Assembly (NCBI GenBank): GCA_022562895.1
Contig: JADFOK010000010.1
Location: forward strand, 18,473-82,472
DNA length: 64,000 bases
DNA from: Bacteroidota bacterium
GTDB lineage: Bacteria > Bacteroidota > Bacteroidia > Flavobacteriales > Flavobacteriaceae
Direction: 5' to 3'
Below are positions 39,522-48,889 of this stretch, in pieces (position 1 is the stretch's first letter; every line of letters starts with the position of its first letter). The notes beneath the pieces are model-generated. The model saw only the letters and a list, made by a program, of their open reading frames with translations. It was not told where the DNA came from and ran no database searches. Made by a program: the position numbers and the translations under genes.

Positions 39522-40424
39522 ATGCTTTCTATACTAATTCCTACATATAACTATAACATTGTAAGCTTAGTTACCCAATTATACAAACAAGCTAAAGAAG
39601 CCAATATTGTTTTTGAAATAATAGTAATAGATGATGCTTCAACAAACCTCCAAATAATAGAAGAAAATAAAAATGAAATAACTTCATTGTCTCAAGTTTC
39701 TTACATCAATTCGATTAAAAACCAAGGTAGAGAAATTACTCGTCAAAAATTGGCTAAAATCGCCCAATTTAATTGGCTTCTTTTTATTGATGCAGATACA
39801 ATCCCAAAGAAAAATACATTTATTAAAGATTATTTAGATAGTATTAAGGGAGGCTCTAAATTAATTTTTGGAGGAATTGCCTATTCAAATAATAAACCAG
39901 AAGATAATGCGATATTAAGATGGAAATATGGAAAATCCAGAGAAGAAGTGTCTGTAAATAAAAGAAATAAAAATAGATACTTATCAATTAATTCTGGTTG
40001 CTTTTTAATTGATAAAACTCTTTTTATCACTACAAATTCTAAAATCGTTTGGAAATTGTATGGATTGGACATTTTTTTTACATACCTATTGATGAAATAT
40101 AAAGTTAAGGTTCTTCATATAAATAATCCTGTATACCATTTAGGATTAGAAAATGGTAAAGTTTTTTTAGAAAAATCTAAAAAAGCAGCTAATACACTAT
40201 ATTTCTTAGAAAACGAAAGGTTAATATCTCCTAGCTATAGTTCATTACAAAAAGCATATAATAAACTAGTTCAATACAAGTTTGCTGATTTATTTCGATT
40301 TTGTGTAAAACATTTTATTCCTTATATCGAAAAAAACCTGAAAACCAAAAACCCCTCTTTATTTTGGTTTGATGTGTATCGCCTTTATTTTTTTTCAGAA
40401 TTAAAATCAAAGAAAAATGCCTAA
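39522..40424 (+). CDS. family 2 glycosyltransferase
   Basis: A 300-residue GT2 (GT-A fold) enzyme. The N-terminal nucleotide-binding strand LSILIPTYNYNIVSLVTQLY, the first acidic motif VIDDASTN and the DxD-type motif LFIDADTIPKK are visible. The C-terminal half is helical. It probably transfers one sugar to the surface polysaccharide. The following GT2 gene overlaps it by 8 bp, so both are co-translated. Confidence 0.85.
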   Translation: MLSILIPTYNYNIVSLVTQLYKQAKEANIVFEIIVIDDASTNLQIIEENKNEITSLSQVSYINSIKNQGREITRQKLAKIAQFNWLLFIDADTIPKKNTFIKDYLDSIKGGSKLIFGGIAYSNNKPEDNAILRWKYGKSREEVSVNKRNKNRYLSINSGCFLIDKTLFITTNSKIVWKLYGLDIFFTYLLMKYKVKVLHINNPVYHLGLENGKVFLEKSKKAANTLYFLENERLISPSYSSLQKAYNKLVQYKFADLFRFCVKHFIPYIEKNLKTKNPSLFWFDVYRLYFFSELKSKKNA

Positions 40425-41346
40425 ATTTTCTGTTGTTATTTCGGTTTACAATAAAGAAAAATATATCTCTAATACCCTAGAAAGTGTTTTGAATCAAACC
40501 TTTCAAGATTTTGAAATTGTAATATTAAATGATGGCTCTACCGATAACAGTGAAATGGAAATCTTAGCATTTAAAGATAATCGTATTCGTTTTTTTTCTG
40601 AAGACAATCGTGGTGCCGGTGCTGGCAGAAATTATGTGATTAAAAAAGCACAAGGAGATTACATTGCACTTTTAGATGCTGATGATTATTGGTATCCCTT
40701 TTATTTAGAAGAACAACTTCGTCTTATAACAAAATACCCGGAAGCTTATGTTTTTGCAACTTCGAGTGAAATTAAAAGAAAAGAAAAAACCTTTCAAAGA
40801 AGCTATTCCATTAACTTGAAAAATAAAAACGACTTAAAACTCAACTATTTTAAAGCAAGCTTGTTAGACTCAATATTACACAGTTCTAGTACAGTACTTA
40901 AAAAAGAAGTCTTTGAAAATGTAGGCTTTTATGACCCTAACATTAAAAGCGGTCAGGATACTGACCTATATGTACGTATTGGTCTTAATTATAATATAAT
41001 ATTTAGCCCAAAAGTTTGTGTAAGTTACCTTATTATTAGTAATAGCCTGTTTCATACTACAAAAAAAATTGTAGATAAAGCTGATTTTAAAGTTTATGAG
41101 AAATTTGAAAATGAAAATATAAACCTTAAAATATTTTTAGATCTCAATAGATATTCTCTTTGTTTATTAGCAAAAATGGAAGGCAATACTAAAGCTTTTC
41201 AAGAAAATTTTAATAAAATCAATATAGATTTCCTTAATAAAAAACAACGGTTTTTGTTAAAACAAAACAAATATACACTCGCACTATTATTTAAAACTAA
41301 GAAAAGTCTTGCAAATTTAGGAATTAGACTAAGTTCTTTTAAATGA
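40417..41346 (+). CDS. family 2 glycosyltransferase
   Basis: A 309-residue GT2 enzyme with the canonical start PKFSVVISVYNKEKYISNTL, then VILNDGSTDNSE, NRGAGAGRNYVIKKAQG and LLDADDYW. It overlaps the preceding GT2 gene by 8 bp, and its 3' end overlaps the convergent FdtA-type gene by 18 bp. Donor and acceptor are unknown. Confidence 0.88.
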   Translation: MPKFSVVISVYNKEKYISNTLESVLNQTFQDFEIVILNDGSTDNSEMEILAFKDNRIRFFSEDNRGAGAGRNYVIKKAQGDYIALLDADDYWYPFYLEEQLRLITKYPEAYVFATSSEIKRKEKTFQRSYSINLKNKNDLKLNYFKASLLDSILHSSSTVLKKEVFENVGFYDPNIKSGQDTDLYVRIGLNYNIIFSPKVCVSYLIISNSLFHTTKKIVDKADFKVYEKFENENINLKIFLDLNRYSLCLLAKMEGNTKAFQENFNKINIDFLNKKQRFLLKQNKYTLALLFKTKKSLANLGIRLSSFK

Positions 41347-41748
41347 ATAAAAATCCTCTAAATCTCGTATATAATCTTTCTCTTTATATACATCACTAAC
41401 CAATGCTAAACATACCGCACCTGCAGAAAAATTATCCAATTCCCGCCAAATCCCATTAGGGATCAACAGTCCTTTATTAGGTCGATTTAAAGTAATGGTC
41501 CTTTTGGAAATCCCATCATCTAAAACCACGTCAAAACTTCCACTTAAGGCAATTAGAAATTGTTGTAACTCAATATGGGCATGACCTCCTCTATTGGAAT
41601 CACTAGGTACATCGTATAAATAATAAACTCTCTTAATTTCGTAGGGAAGAATATCTTTTTCAATTACCGAAAGATTTCCCCGTCCATCGGGATCACTGAT
41701 CTTAGGTATCTCTTGTAATGTTATTTTGTCAAGTTTACTGTAACTCAT
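41329..41748 (-). CDS. fdtA: FdtA/QdtA-type dTDP-sugar 3,4-ketoisomerase (WxcM-like cupin)
   Basis: A 139-residue cupin of the FdtA/QdtA family, which moves the keto group of dTDP-4-keto-6-deoxyglucose from C4 to C3. Marks are NLSVIEKDILPYEIKRVYYL, the metal/active-site stretch RGGHAHIELQQFLIALSG and LLIPNGIWRELDNFSAGAVC. The product would be aminated at C3 by a DegT aminotransferase such as the one at 45331-46431, giving Fuc3N or Qui3N precursors. FdtA and QdtA cannot be told apart by eye. It overlaps the GT4 gene upstream by 14 bp. Confidence 0.83.
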   Translation of the reverse strand: MSYSKLDKITLQEIPKISDPDGRGNLSVIEKDILPYEIKRVYYLYDVPSDSNRGGHAHIELQQFLIALSGSFDVVLDDGISKRTITLNRPNKGLLIPNGIWRELDNFSAGAVCLALVSDVYKEKDYIRDLEDFYSFKRT

Positions 41749-42853
41749 TTTGTAATAGTTTGTTCCACTTTTTTGATATTATTTCCATGGAGAACTCACT
41801 GACTGATTTTTTTGCATTAGCCTTACATCGTTCATATAACGCGTTATCCGTACACATAGTCTTAATTCCTTCAGAAAATAAAGGTACTTCTCTTTTCAAA
41901 ATTAGCAAACCATTTTTTTTATGTTGTATGATTTCGGAAGGGCCCGATATAATATCTAAAGAAACAACGGGAGTGCCCAGAGAAAGTGATTCTGTCAATA
42001 CCATAGGAAACCCTTCATACCTGCTTGTAACCGCAATAAACCTGGCAGAAGCAATATAAGGAAACGGGGATTTAGCAAAAGGTAAAAAGAGTATATGAGA
42101 AGCACATGGTAATTCAGAAGCTAACTCTATGAGTTTTTCTTTATCCTTACCTTCTCCCATAATTACAAGATATACATTCTGCTCCCAAACTTTTGACAAT
42201 GTAAAAGAATGTATTAAAAATGTGAAGTCTTTTATTTCATCATCAATTCTTCCATAGGAAAGTATATAAGTTTTGTTTTCAATTTCTAAAGGAATTTCAA
42301 TATTTTCTTTATTCCAACCCGGATTAAATGTGTTATAAATTGTCATACATTTTTTTACTCCACTTTTTTCAAGTATTCTCTTCTGAATATATTGAGAAAC
42401 TGAAACATTCATAAGGTTCTTATTACAAATTTTTACAAACATCCCAGGTTTTGAAGTTAGGTTCTGATTTTTATTTGAAGTATGAACTACATAAATCCGA
42501 TTTATATTTTTATAAACATACCTATCGTAAAACAACTCCCTATAATAAAGGTTTTTAGGTCTATGATCAATAATAACATCAAAAGAATGTCCTTTTAAAT
42601 ACTTCCGAAGTTTTTTAAACCTGGTTATGCGTTGCCATATAGTATCCCGTTTTTTTTTAAATGCACCTAAATTAAAAAGCCTTCCGGCAAAAGGAAAATC
42701 TATTTCATTATTCAAAATTACTAAATGAACCTCATGACCTTGTTGGTCCAGCATTTGTGAGAGTATTGCGCAGGAACGTTCAGCTCCACCCTTTGCTAAT
42801 GATATTGAAACCAAACAAATTTTAAATTTTTGACCATTCACAAATTGGGTCAT
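41735..42853 (-). CDS. family 4 glycosyltransferase
   Basis: A 372-residue GT-B enzyme. The N-terminal domain begins with the donor-side loop SLAKGGAERSCAILSQML. The C-terminal domain carries the GT4 signature YEGFPMVLTESLSLGTPVVS, preceded by VIMGEGKDKEKL. It is a retaining glycosyltransferase, likely acting in surface polysaccharide assembly. Its gene leads a two-gene unit with fdtA. Confidence 0.9.
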   Translation of the reverse strand: MTQFVNGQKFKICLVSISLAKGGAERSCAILSQMLDQQGHEVHLVILNNEIDFPFAGRLFNLGAFKKKRDTIWQRITRFKKLRKYLKGHSFDVIIDHRPKNLYYRELFYDRYVYKNINRIYVVHTSNKNQNLTSKPGMFVKICNKNLMNVSVSQYIQKRILEKSGVKKCMTIYNTFNPGWNKENIEIPLEIENKTYILSYGRIDDEIKDFTFLIHSFTLSKVWEQNVYLVIMGEGKDKEKLIELASELPCASHILFLPFAKSPFPYIASARFIAVTSRYEGFPMVLTESLSLGTPVVSLDIISGPSEIIQHKKNGLLILKREVPLFSEGIKTMCTDNALYERCKANAKKSVSEFSMEIISKKWNKLLQNELQ

Positions 42854-42888
42854 AAATAAGTTGTATTTTTTGAATAAGTTTACAAAAC

Positions 42889-42896
42889 CAAATATA
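42889..42896 (-). promoter_or_regulatory. -7 element for the GT4-fdtA unit
   Basis: The minus strand reads TATATTTG (TAnnTTTG match) 36 bp before the GT4 ATG at 42853, in the 51-bp gap to the divergent glycosyltransferase gene. No -33 TTG is evident. Confidence 0.4.
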
Positions 42897-42904
42897 GCAT
42901 AAAT

Positions 42905-44041
42905 ATGAAGATACTCTTGGTAGGAGAATATAGTAGATTACATAATTCATTAAAAGAAGGTCTTCAATTACTGGGGCATCAAACAACTTTAATAGCCGCC
43001 GGAGACTATTTTAAAAATTTCCCTGCCGACATCAATCTTTATAGAAAATACGATTCAGGTTTTAGCAAAAAAATAAAGGTAGGACTTTATAAATTATTCG
43101 GAATTGATATCACTTCGCTTTCATTAAAAAAACAATTTTTTAAACATCGACAAAAACTAAAAGATTATGATGTGGTGCAACTTATTAATGAAAGCCCTTT
43201 AGGAGCAACTCCAAAGATTGAAAAACAAATCATTTCATTTTTAAAACAATACAACAATAAACTCTTTTTATTATCCTGTGGTACAGACTACATAAGTGTT
43301 ACTTATGCCTATGAAAAGAAATTCAGGTATTCCATATTACTCCCTTTGTTTAATGGAAAGGTCACAGAAAAAAAATTTGCTCCAATTTTAAAATATCTGA
43401 AACCCGAATTTAAATCTCTTCATGATTTTGTATATGAAAATATAGTGGGTGTTATTGCTTCAGACTTGGATTATCATATCCCATTAAAAGAACACCCTAA
43501 GTACCTAGGACTTATTCCAAATCCGATAAACACCGAAAAAATAGTGTACACTCCCAATGAGATAAAAAAAAGGATTGTTATTTTTCATGGAATCAACAGA
43601 GCAAATTATTTGAAAAAAGGTAATGATTATTTTGATGAAGCTTTAAAAATTATTCAAAAAAAATATGATGATAAAATTCATATAGAAATTGTAGAGGACT
43701 TGCCCTATTCTCATTATATAGAAACATACAACAAAGCACAAATTGTTTTAGATCAAGTATTAGCATACGACCAGGGCTATAATGCTTTAGAAGCTATGGC
43801 AAAAGGAAAAGTAGTATTTACCGGAGCTGAAATAGAATTTGAATTGTATTATAATTTGAATAAAACTGTAGCTATCAATGCCTTACCCGATGCAAACAAA
43901 ATCGCTAAAAAATTAGAGGATCTCATCTTAAACCCTGAAAAAATTACTGAAATTGGTAGAAATGCCCGTGATTTTGTAGAAAAAGAACATCACTTTTTAT
44001 CTATAGCTAAAAGATATTGTGAAATCTGGGAAAAAACTTAA
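42905..44041 (+). CDS. glycosyltransferase, GT-B fold (family 1/4-like)
   Basis: A 378-residue protein with a GT-B layout. MKILLVGEYSRLHNSLKEGL opens the N-terminal domain, and the C-terminal domain contains KAQIVLDQVLAYDQGYNALE followed by AMAKGKVVFTG, a weakened form of the EX7E signature. The match is looser than for its neighbour, so the donor is unclear. It is a single-gene plus-strand unit; the end overlaps the convergent flippase gene by 4 bp. Confidence 0.75.
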   Translation: MKILLVGEYSRLHNSLKEGLQLLGHQTTLIAAGDYFKNFPADINLYRKYDSGFSKKIKVGLYKLFGIDITSLSLKKQFFKHRQKLKDYDVVQLINESPLGATPKIEKQIISFLKQYNNKLFLLSCGTDYISVTYAYEKKFRYSILLPLFNGKVTEKKFAPILKYLKPEFKSLHDFVYENIVGVIASDLDYHIPLKEHPKYLGLIPNPINTEKIVYTPNEIKKRIVIFHGINRANYLKKGNDYFDEALKIIQKKYDDKIHIEIVEDLPYSHYIETYNKAQIVLDQVLAYDQGYNALEAMAKGKVVFTGAEIEFELYYNLNKTVAINALPDANKIAKKLEDLILNPEKITEIGRNARDFVEKEHHFLSIAKRYCEIWEKT

Positions 44042-45330
44042 TTTCCAATTGATATTTTTTGTTTTTTAAAATACCGCCATAGCAAAAATAAAACAACAAT
44101 AAAATAAATTATATAACGTATAAAGTGTGCCATCACAACACCTTCTGCCCCATAGTCTACTATAAAATATTTAGAAAGCACATAAAACAAAGCAATTGAA
44201 AGAAATTCAGTAAAAATAAAACTCCGTACCATTTTCTTTGCCAAAAACTGATGTGCTATAACCAAAGATCCTAAACGCACAAAATCACCTAAAAGTTGCC
44301 ATTTAAACAACGGTTCCATTCCTAAAAAATTAGGATATACTAAATCTATAACATAATCTCTAAATATATAAATAACTATCATTCCTAACCCAAAAATGGG
44401 TAGTAGTGTTTTATATATATGAAAAACTTCCTTTTTAAAAATTTTGCCGCTTGTAATATTTGAAAATCTAGGTATTACATATAAGGTAAATAATGACCCC
44501 GAAAAGACCATATAATTTTTTGATATATTAGTCATGGCTGTCCAATAACCCGAATCATTTTCTGTGATTTTATTTTTAATCATATTTCGAATATCTATCT
44601 CAATATAATTTAATAATATAGTTGATACTATGGACATTAATGTGAATGCCAAAAGTTGTTTGGCATAGGGGATTTTAAATGAAATCTCTTTAAAATGCAA
44701 ATATTCTTTTAATACAGATCCAAAGATATAAACCAATATTCCCAGCTGAATAACAGGTGTTACCGCTATAGCAATAAGTACTCCATTAAGATCATAATTA
44801 TACAGACAATACACTAATAAGGAACTAGCAAGCAAGTACCCAAACAGTTCAATCTTTACAAATTTTTTATATGCAGAAAGGCCATTTACAACTCCATTAA
44901 ATACACGATGCACTGATATACAGGGGACTACTACCGATAATATTTTAAACAGAAATACAAAATTGTTATTCCCAAAAATCCAATTGCTAAATAATGACGC
45001 TCCAAAAAACAACAAAACAGCAGCTAGAAATGTTCCGAAAAGAACAAACACAAAAGTGGTAGAGAATAACTTTTGAAGTTCCTTTTTGTCTTCTCTAAAT
45101 TCCGAGACATACTTAACAATGCCATTAAAAACACCCAGGGTAGAAACCGACATTAGCATTGCCATGACATTTCGCAATTGTCCTATTTTAGCAATTCCAG
45201 CTTCGCCAACCAATTCGGCTAAAAGGCGCTGTATAAAAAGAGAAATAATTAATCGAACACCAACAACCACCGCATTTAAAGAAGTCATCTTTAATAGCAA
45301 ATTCTCACCTATGAATTTTGGAAGTTTCAA
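44038..45330 (-). CDS. wzx: Wzx-like lipid-linked oligosaccharide flippase
   Basis: A 430-residue membrane protein with about 12 helices of the MATE-like/MOP fold. The opening KMTSLNAVVVGVRLIISLFI and ELVGEAGIAKIGQLRNVMA are typical of O-antigen translocases in bacteroidetes and enterobacterial WzxE. It flips undecaprenyl-linked repeat units to the periplasm. I keep the TTG start at 45330, directly after the aminotransferase stop (TAATTG), because conserved residues precede the first ATG (45288). It is the last gene of the packed minus-strand operon. Confidence 0.87.
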   Translation of the reverse strand: MKLPKFIGENLLLKMTSLNAVVVGVRLIISLFIQRLLAELVGEAGIAKIGQLRNVMAMLMSVSTLGVFNGIVKYVSEFREDKKELQKLFSTTFVFVLFGTFLAAVLLFFGASLFSNWIFGNNNFVFLFKILSVVVPCISVHRVFNGVVNGLSAYKKFVKIELFGYLLASSLLVYCLYNYDLNGVLIAIAVTPVIQLGILVYIFGSVLKEYLHFKEISFKIPYAKQLLAFTLMSIVSTILLNYIEIDIRNMIKNKITENDSGYWTAMTNISKNYMVFSGSLFTLYVIPRFSNITSGKIFKKEVFHIYKTLLPIFGLGMIVIYIFRDYVIDLVYPNFLGMEPLFKWQLLGDFVRLGSLVIAHQFLAKKMVRSFIFTEFLSIALFYVLSKYFIVDYGAEGVVMAHFIRYIIYFIVVLFLLWRYFKKQKISIGN

Positions 45331-46431
45331 TTAATAAGAATTTAAAATTGATATAATCGTTTCAACTTCCTCATTTGAAAGTATTGGATTCATAGGTATG
45401 CTCACAACTTCATTGTGTATTTTTTCAGCAACAGAAAAATTCAAACTTGAATATTCTAAAAGTGCATTTTGTTTATGAGGTGATATAGGATAATGAATTA
45501 ATGAGCCTACTTCATTTATCTTAAGGTACTCCATAAATTCACCCCGATCGGCTACCATTACAACAAATAAGTGAAATACATGGTCTTTACTTCCCGCATA
45601 TGCAGGAAGTATTATCTTTTTATTATTAATTTCTGAAATATATTTTTTTGCAATATTTCTTCGTTTTTCATTATCCTCATTTAATAAAGGCAACTTGAAT
45701 CGTAAAAACATCGCCTGGATCTCATCTAAACGTGAATTAAACCCAAGGTACTCATTCACATATTTCGAAGAAGAACCATAATTACGAAGCATTCTTACAA
45801 CCCGGGCCAGTTCATAATTATTCGTAGTAATTGCACCTCCATCACCTAGTGCTCCTAAGTTTTTTGTAGGGTAAAAACTAAATCCGGCAGCATCACCAAG
45901 ATTTCCTGCATTCTTACCAAGTGAATTGCAAGCACCATGAGCCTGTGCAGCGTCTTCAATCACTAACAAATCATACTGTGATGCTAATTGAGATATCTCA
46001 TCCATTGGAGCCAGCTGCCCATATAAATGTACAGGCATAATGGCTTTTGCTTTTTGGGATATAGATTTCTTTAGCTCCGCTATATCAAAATTGAAGGTCT
46101 TTAGCTCAGTTTCAACCAATACGGGAGTTAAACCCGCTTGTTTTATAGCTAAAATAGTAGCGATATAGGTGTTTGATGCTACTAAAACCTCATCTCCTGT
46201 TTTCAATTCTCCTAATATTTTATACCCTTCAAGAATAAGCCGGAGTGCATCCAGACCATTACCAACACCTATGCAATGAGAAGAACCACAATAGCTTGCA
46301 AATTCATTTTCAAAAGCAGTTACTTCTTCACCCAAAATATAATATCCTGAATTTAAAAATGCATTAAATCGTTTTTGGAATTCATCTTCAAAACGCAGGT
46401 TTATTTTATGTAAATCTAAAAAAGGTATCAT
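45331..46431 (-). CDS. DegT/DnrJ/EryC1/StrS aminotransferase (FdtB/QdtB-like)
   Basis: A 366-residue PLP aminotransferase that makes amino sugars. PLP lysine K190 lies in [28 protein letters not shown] binds the cofactor and [13 protein letters not shown] is typical. Together with the FdtA-type isomerase it would form dTDP-3-amino-3,6-dideoxyhexose (Fuc3N or Qui3N). It overlaps the preceding GNAT-like gene by 4 bp (ATGA) and is followed at once by the flippase. Confidence 0.9.
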   Translation of the reverse strand: MIPFLDLHKINLRFEDEFQKRFNAFLNSGYYILGEEVTAFENEFASYCGSSHCIGVGNGLDALRLILEGYKILGELKTGDEVLVASNTYIATILAIKQAGLTPVLVETELKTFNFDIAELKKSISQKAKAIMPVHLYGQLAPMDEISQLASQYDLLVIEDAAQAHGACNSLGKNAGNLGDAAGFSFYPTKNLGALGDGGAITTNNYELARVVRMLRNYGSSSKYVNEYLGFNSRLDEIQAMFLRFKLPLLNEDNEKRRNIAKKYISEINNKKIILPAYAGSKDHVFHLFVVMVADRGEFMEYLKINEVGSLIHYPISPHKQNALLEYSSLNFSVAEKIHNEVVSIPMNPILSNEEVETIISILNSY

Positions 46432-47399
46432 GTTAACTTAAGCTCTAAAGTTTTATATACGGATGTGTCAACTACATAATTATCAGCTGTAAATGTACGC
46501 GCTCCACATCCTTCTTTCCAAAATAGTAAGCCTTGATTAATGAGTTTACCATTATCCTCACTAGAAATATTAAAATCGAAGTATCGTTTATCATCTCGAA
46601 AATGATTTATTATAAAATCGTACAATAAGTCAAGGCTGCCAAAAGTATTTTTATCGACATTTCCGGAAACGTATTGTGGATGTATCGTAGTTTTTGTTAA
46701 GAATACTGTTGTTCCTGCAACAATCTCATTTTCCTTATACACATTTATTTGGTGTATATTATCTGGAAACTGAGAAGCTAAAAGTTTTATTTCATCTAAG
46801 GAATGAACAGGTGATATCTCATGTTTTTCAGAAAGATTTGGAATGAGAATATCGTTCCAAAAAGCTTCAAAATTATTATCAATTTTAACTTCAAGCCCAT
46901 TACGAACGGCTTTATTTATTCCCTCTCTGCGATTTTTCTGAAAACGTAATTTATTGGAATAATCAATAACCATTAAAACATCCCTTTTTATCAATTTAGC
47001 ACCGGCTTTAAAAAGAAAATATTCCAGCTCGTCTGAAGGAATACTATTATAAAAGGTTGGTATTATACGTATATCCAGTTTACTAATTCCTGCAGAAAAA
47101 AGGAACTCCAATATTTTTTTAAAGGCTTCAAATGAATTTAGCAACTTAGCACTTTCCAGCAAAACAAAACTACCATAGGTTAATCCCTGATGGGAATAAA
47201 CTGTATCGTCATTTCGATTTGCTGGTAGTACCGCATATAATTCAGAATCTTTATAAACCATAAGGGAGAAGTCATCGAATCGGTCACTATGATAATCCAT
47301 AAATTCCCTCTGAAATAAAAATGTAGCATTTTTAGCAGAAGCTATAAATTTATTCCACTCTTCTTTGCAATCATTGGTATATCGTTTTATCTTATATAT
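46428..47399 (-). CDS. FemAB/GNAT-type N-acyltransferase, apparent ATA start
   Basis: A GNAT-superfamily (FemAB-like) transferase of 290 residues from the first ATG (47300), or 323 if the in-frame sequence upstream is included. The stretch [20 protein letters not shown] to [10 protein letters not shown] just before the ATG looks like a genuine family N-terminus, and no ATG, GTG or TTG precedes it; the likely start is ATA at 47399. The core has [20 protein letters not shown] and [16 protein letters not shown]. It could acylate the 3-amino sugar made by the next gene's product; this is inferred from context. Confidence 0.72.
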   Translation of the reverse strand: MYKIKRYTNDCKEEWNKFIASAKNATFLFQREFMDYHSDRFDDFSLMVYKDSELYAVLPANRNDDTVYSHQGLTYGSFVLLESAKLLNSFEAFKKILEFLFSAGISKLDIRIIPTFYNSIPSDELEYFLFKAGAKLIKRDVLMVIDYSNKLRFQKNRREGINKAVRNGLEVKIDNNFEAFWNDILIPNLSEKHEISPVHSLDEIKLLASQFPDNIHQINVYKENEIVAGTTVFLTKTTIHPQYVSGNVDKNTFGSLDLLYDFIINHFRDDKRYFDFNISSEDNGKLINQGLLFWKEGCGARTFTADNYVVDTSVYKTLELKLT

Positions 47400-47401
47400 G
47401 G

Positions 47402-48889
47402 TTAATGTTTTTTAAAAGTTATCTTTCCATCACCATCAATATATTGATAAATTCCTTTGGGGGCACCTTTATAAATAATCATATAACTATCGTCGGGCTG
47501 TAAGTTAGACAAATAGCTCATTTCCTCACTTAAATATGAAAAAAGAATTCTAAAAACATTAACACTAGATTTAAATTTATTGTCAAATTCTGGTGCCAAG
47601 CCTTTTGGCCAACGTATTGTCAATATACTGCTAAACATTGAATATATTTTTTTTCTATCCTGTGTTTTGATATAAACTTGTTCTGCATAAGAAAAACCAA
47701 CAAACCCCCCGTGATCTGCCATAATTATAATAAGAGCATTATCATCACTTTCTGTAATTACCGAAACGATTTCTTTTAATTTACTATTTGCCCGCATAAG
47801 AGAATTAGTCCATTTCTCTTTTTCCTTTTCTAATCCCTCTGAGTTTCTCTTTTTATTTTGAATATGTCCTGGATTAAACATTTCTATAAAAAAGAATTTA
47901 GGTTTGCCAATATCCTCATTCAAATATTTAACTAAGTAGGGCTTAATTTCTCTTAAATTATTAAATCCTGAACCTATATATGATATATCACTGTAACTAA
48001 AATTACATTTATCATAACCTAATTTTGGTCTGTTTAACAGTAAATAGGGCATTTCGGTAATAAAATACGTTTTGTAATTATTTTTCTTGAAAACGTCCAA
48101 TACTGTATTTTTTGAAATAATAATATTTCTTGCATGAAGAGCTTCATTAAAATTTGATCCTCTGTTATAATGATGGTGTTTCATCATAAAGGTTGAGCTA
48201 TTCGAAGATAGGGTAGAAGCATAATTACTTCTGAAATTATCATAGTTTTTAAAATTATTTTTCTTTAAAAAGTTTTCAAAGTCTATATTATCTATGTTAT
48301 AAACTCCTTTTTTTAATTCTGAAAAATTAGTATAACCATCGGGTTGAATGAAGTAAACATTTGGTTTCTTTTTAAAAACTACTTGTTCAATATCATCTGG
48401 CTGTTTCATCCATTCTTTAGAATAGTTAAGTTGTTTAATAATTATAGGTACTAAAGTAAAAACACCAATAATCACCAATATTAACTGTATGACTATAAGT
48501 TTTTTAAAATGTTTATATAAAAATAAAGCAAATAAAACTGCAATAATGAGTATCCCTAATGATATTTTCTTCTGAATACCTGCGTAAAGACAAACTTTCA
48601 GCAAAAAAAGAAAAACAAATATATTTAAAAAAGGGAGTACATAATTTCGCCATTTGCTAAAGAGGGGTAGCTTAGATAGACGATGAGCAATTACAAAAAC
48701 AACTATTGGGATCAGTAAAAAAACGAATACAAAATAAGCCAAATGCGACCAGGTATTAATTAATGTGTAATTATTTGAATAGTAAAAAAGAATTGGATAC
48801 GATCCTGCGGCAATAGCTGCTAAAATTGGATATTGCTTATTATCAGCAATAAACTTTCCAAGAAAATTTTGTCTTTTATTAGTTGCCAT
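47402..48889 (-). CDS. membrane-anchored alkaline-phosphatase-superfamily enzyme (sulfatase-like), copy 3
   Basis: A 495-residue protein with about five N-terminal membrane helices and a periplasmic sulfatase-like domain, as in LtaS or phosphoethanolamine transferases. Metal-site motifs are FIQPDGYTNFSE and IIMADHGGFVG. Between them, RSNYASTLSSNSSTFMMKHH, conserved in all three copies, probably supplies the Ser/Thr nucleophile. It overlaps the next copy upstream by 11 bp. It is likely to transfer or hydrolyse a phosphate- or sulfate-containing group on a surface polymer; the exact reaction is unknown. Confidence 0.8.
   Translation of the reverse strand: MATNKRQNFLGKFIADNKQYPILAAIAAGSYPILFYYSNNYTLINTWSHLAYFVFVFLLIPIVVFVIAHRLSKLPLFSKWRNYVLPFLNIFVFLFLLKVCLYAGIQKKISLGILIIAVLFALFLYKHFKKLIVIQLILVIIGVFTLVPIIIKQLNYSKEWMKQPDDIEQVVFKKKPNVYFIQPDGYTNFSELKKGVYNIDNIDFENFLKKNNFKNYDNFRSNYASTLSSNSSTFMMKHHHYNRGSNFNEALHARNIIISKNTVLDVFKKNNYKTYFITEMPYLLLNRPKLGYDKCNFSYSDISYIGSGFNNLREIKPYLVKYLNEDIGKPKFFFIEMFNPGHIQNKKRNSEGLEKEKEKWTNSLMRANSKLKEIVSVITESDDNALIIIMADHGGFVGFSYAEQVYIKTQDRKKIYSMFSSILTIRWPKGLAPEFDNKFKSSVNVFRILFSYLSEEMSYLSNLQPDDSYMIIYKGAPKGIYQYIDGDGKITFKKH

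Noticed and set aside
43741..43830. Possible EX7E signature in the glycosyltransferase at 42905
   Set aside because: The pattern is weak, so I kept the family as GT-B without a firm number.
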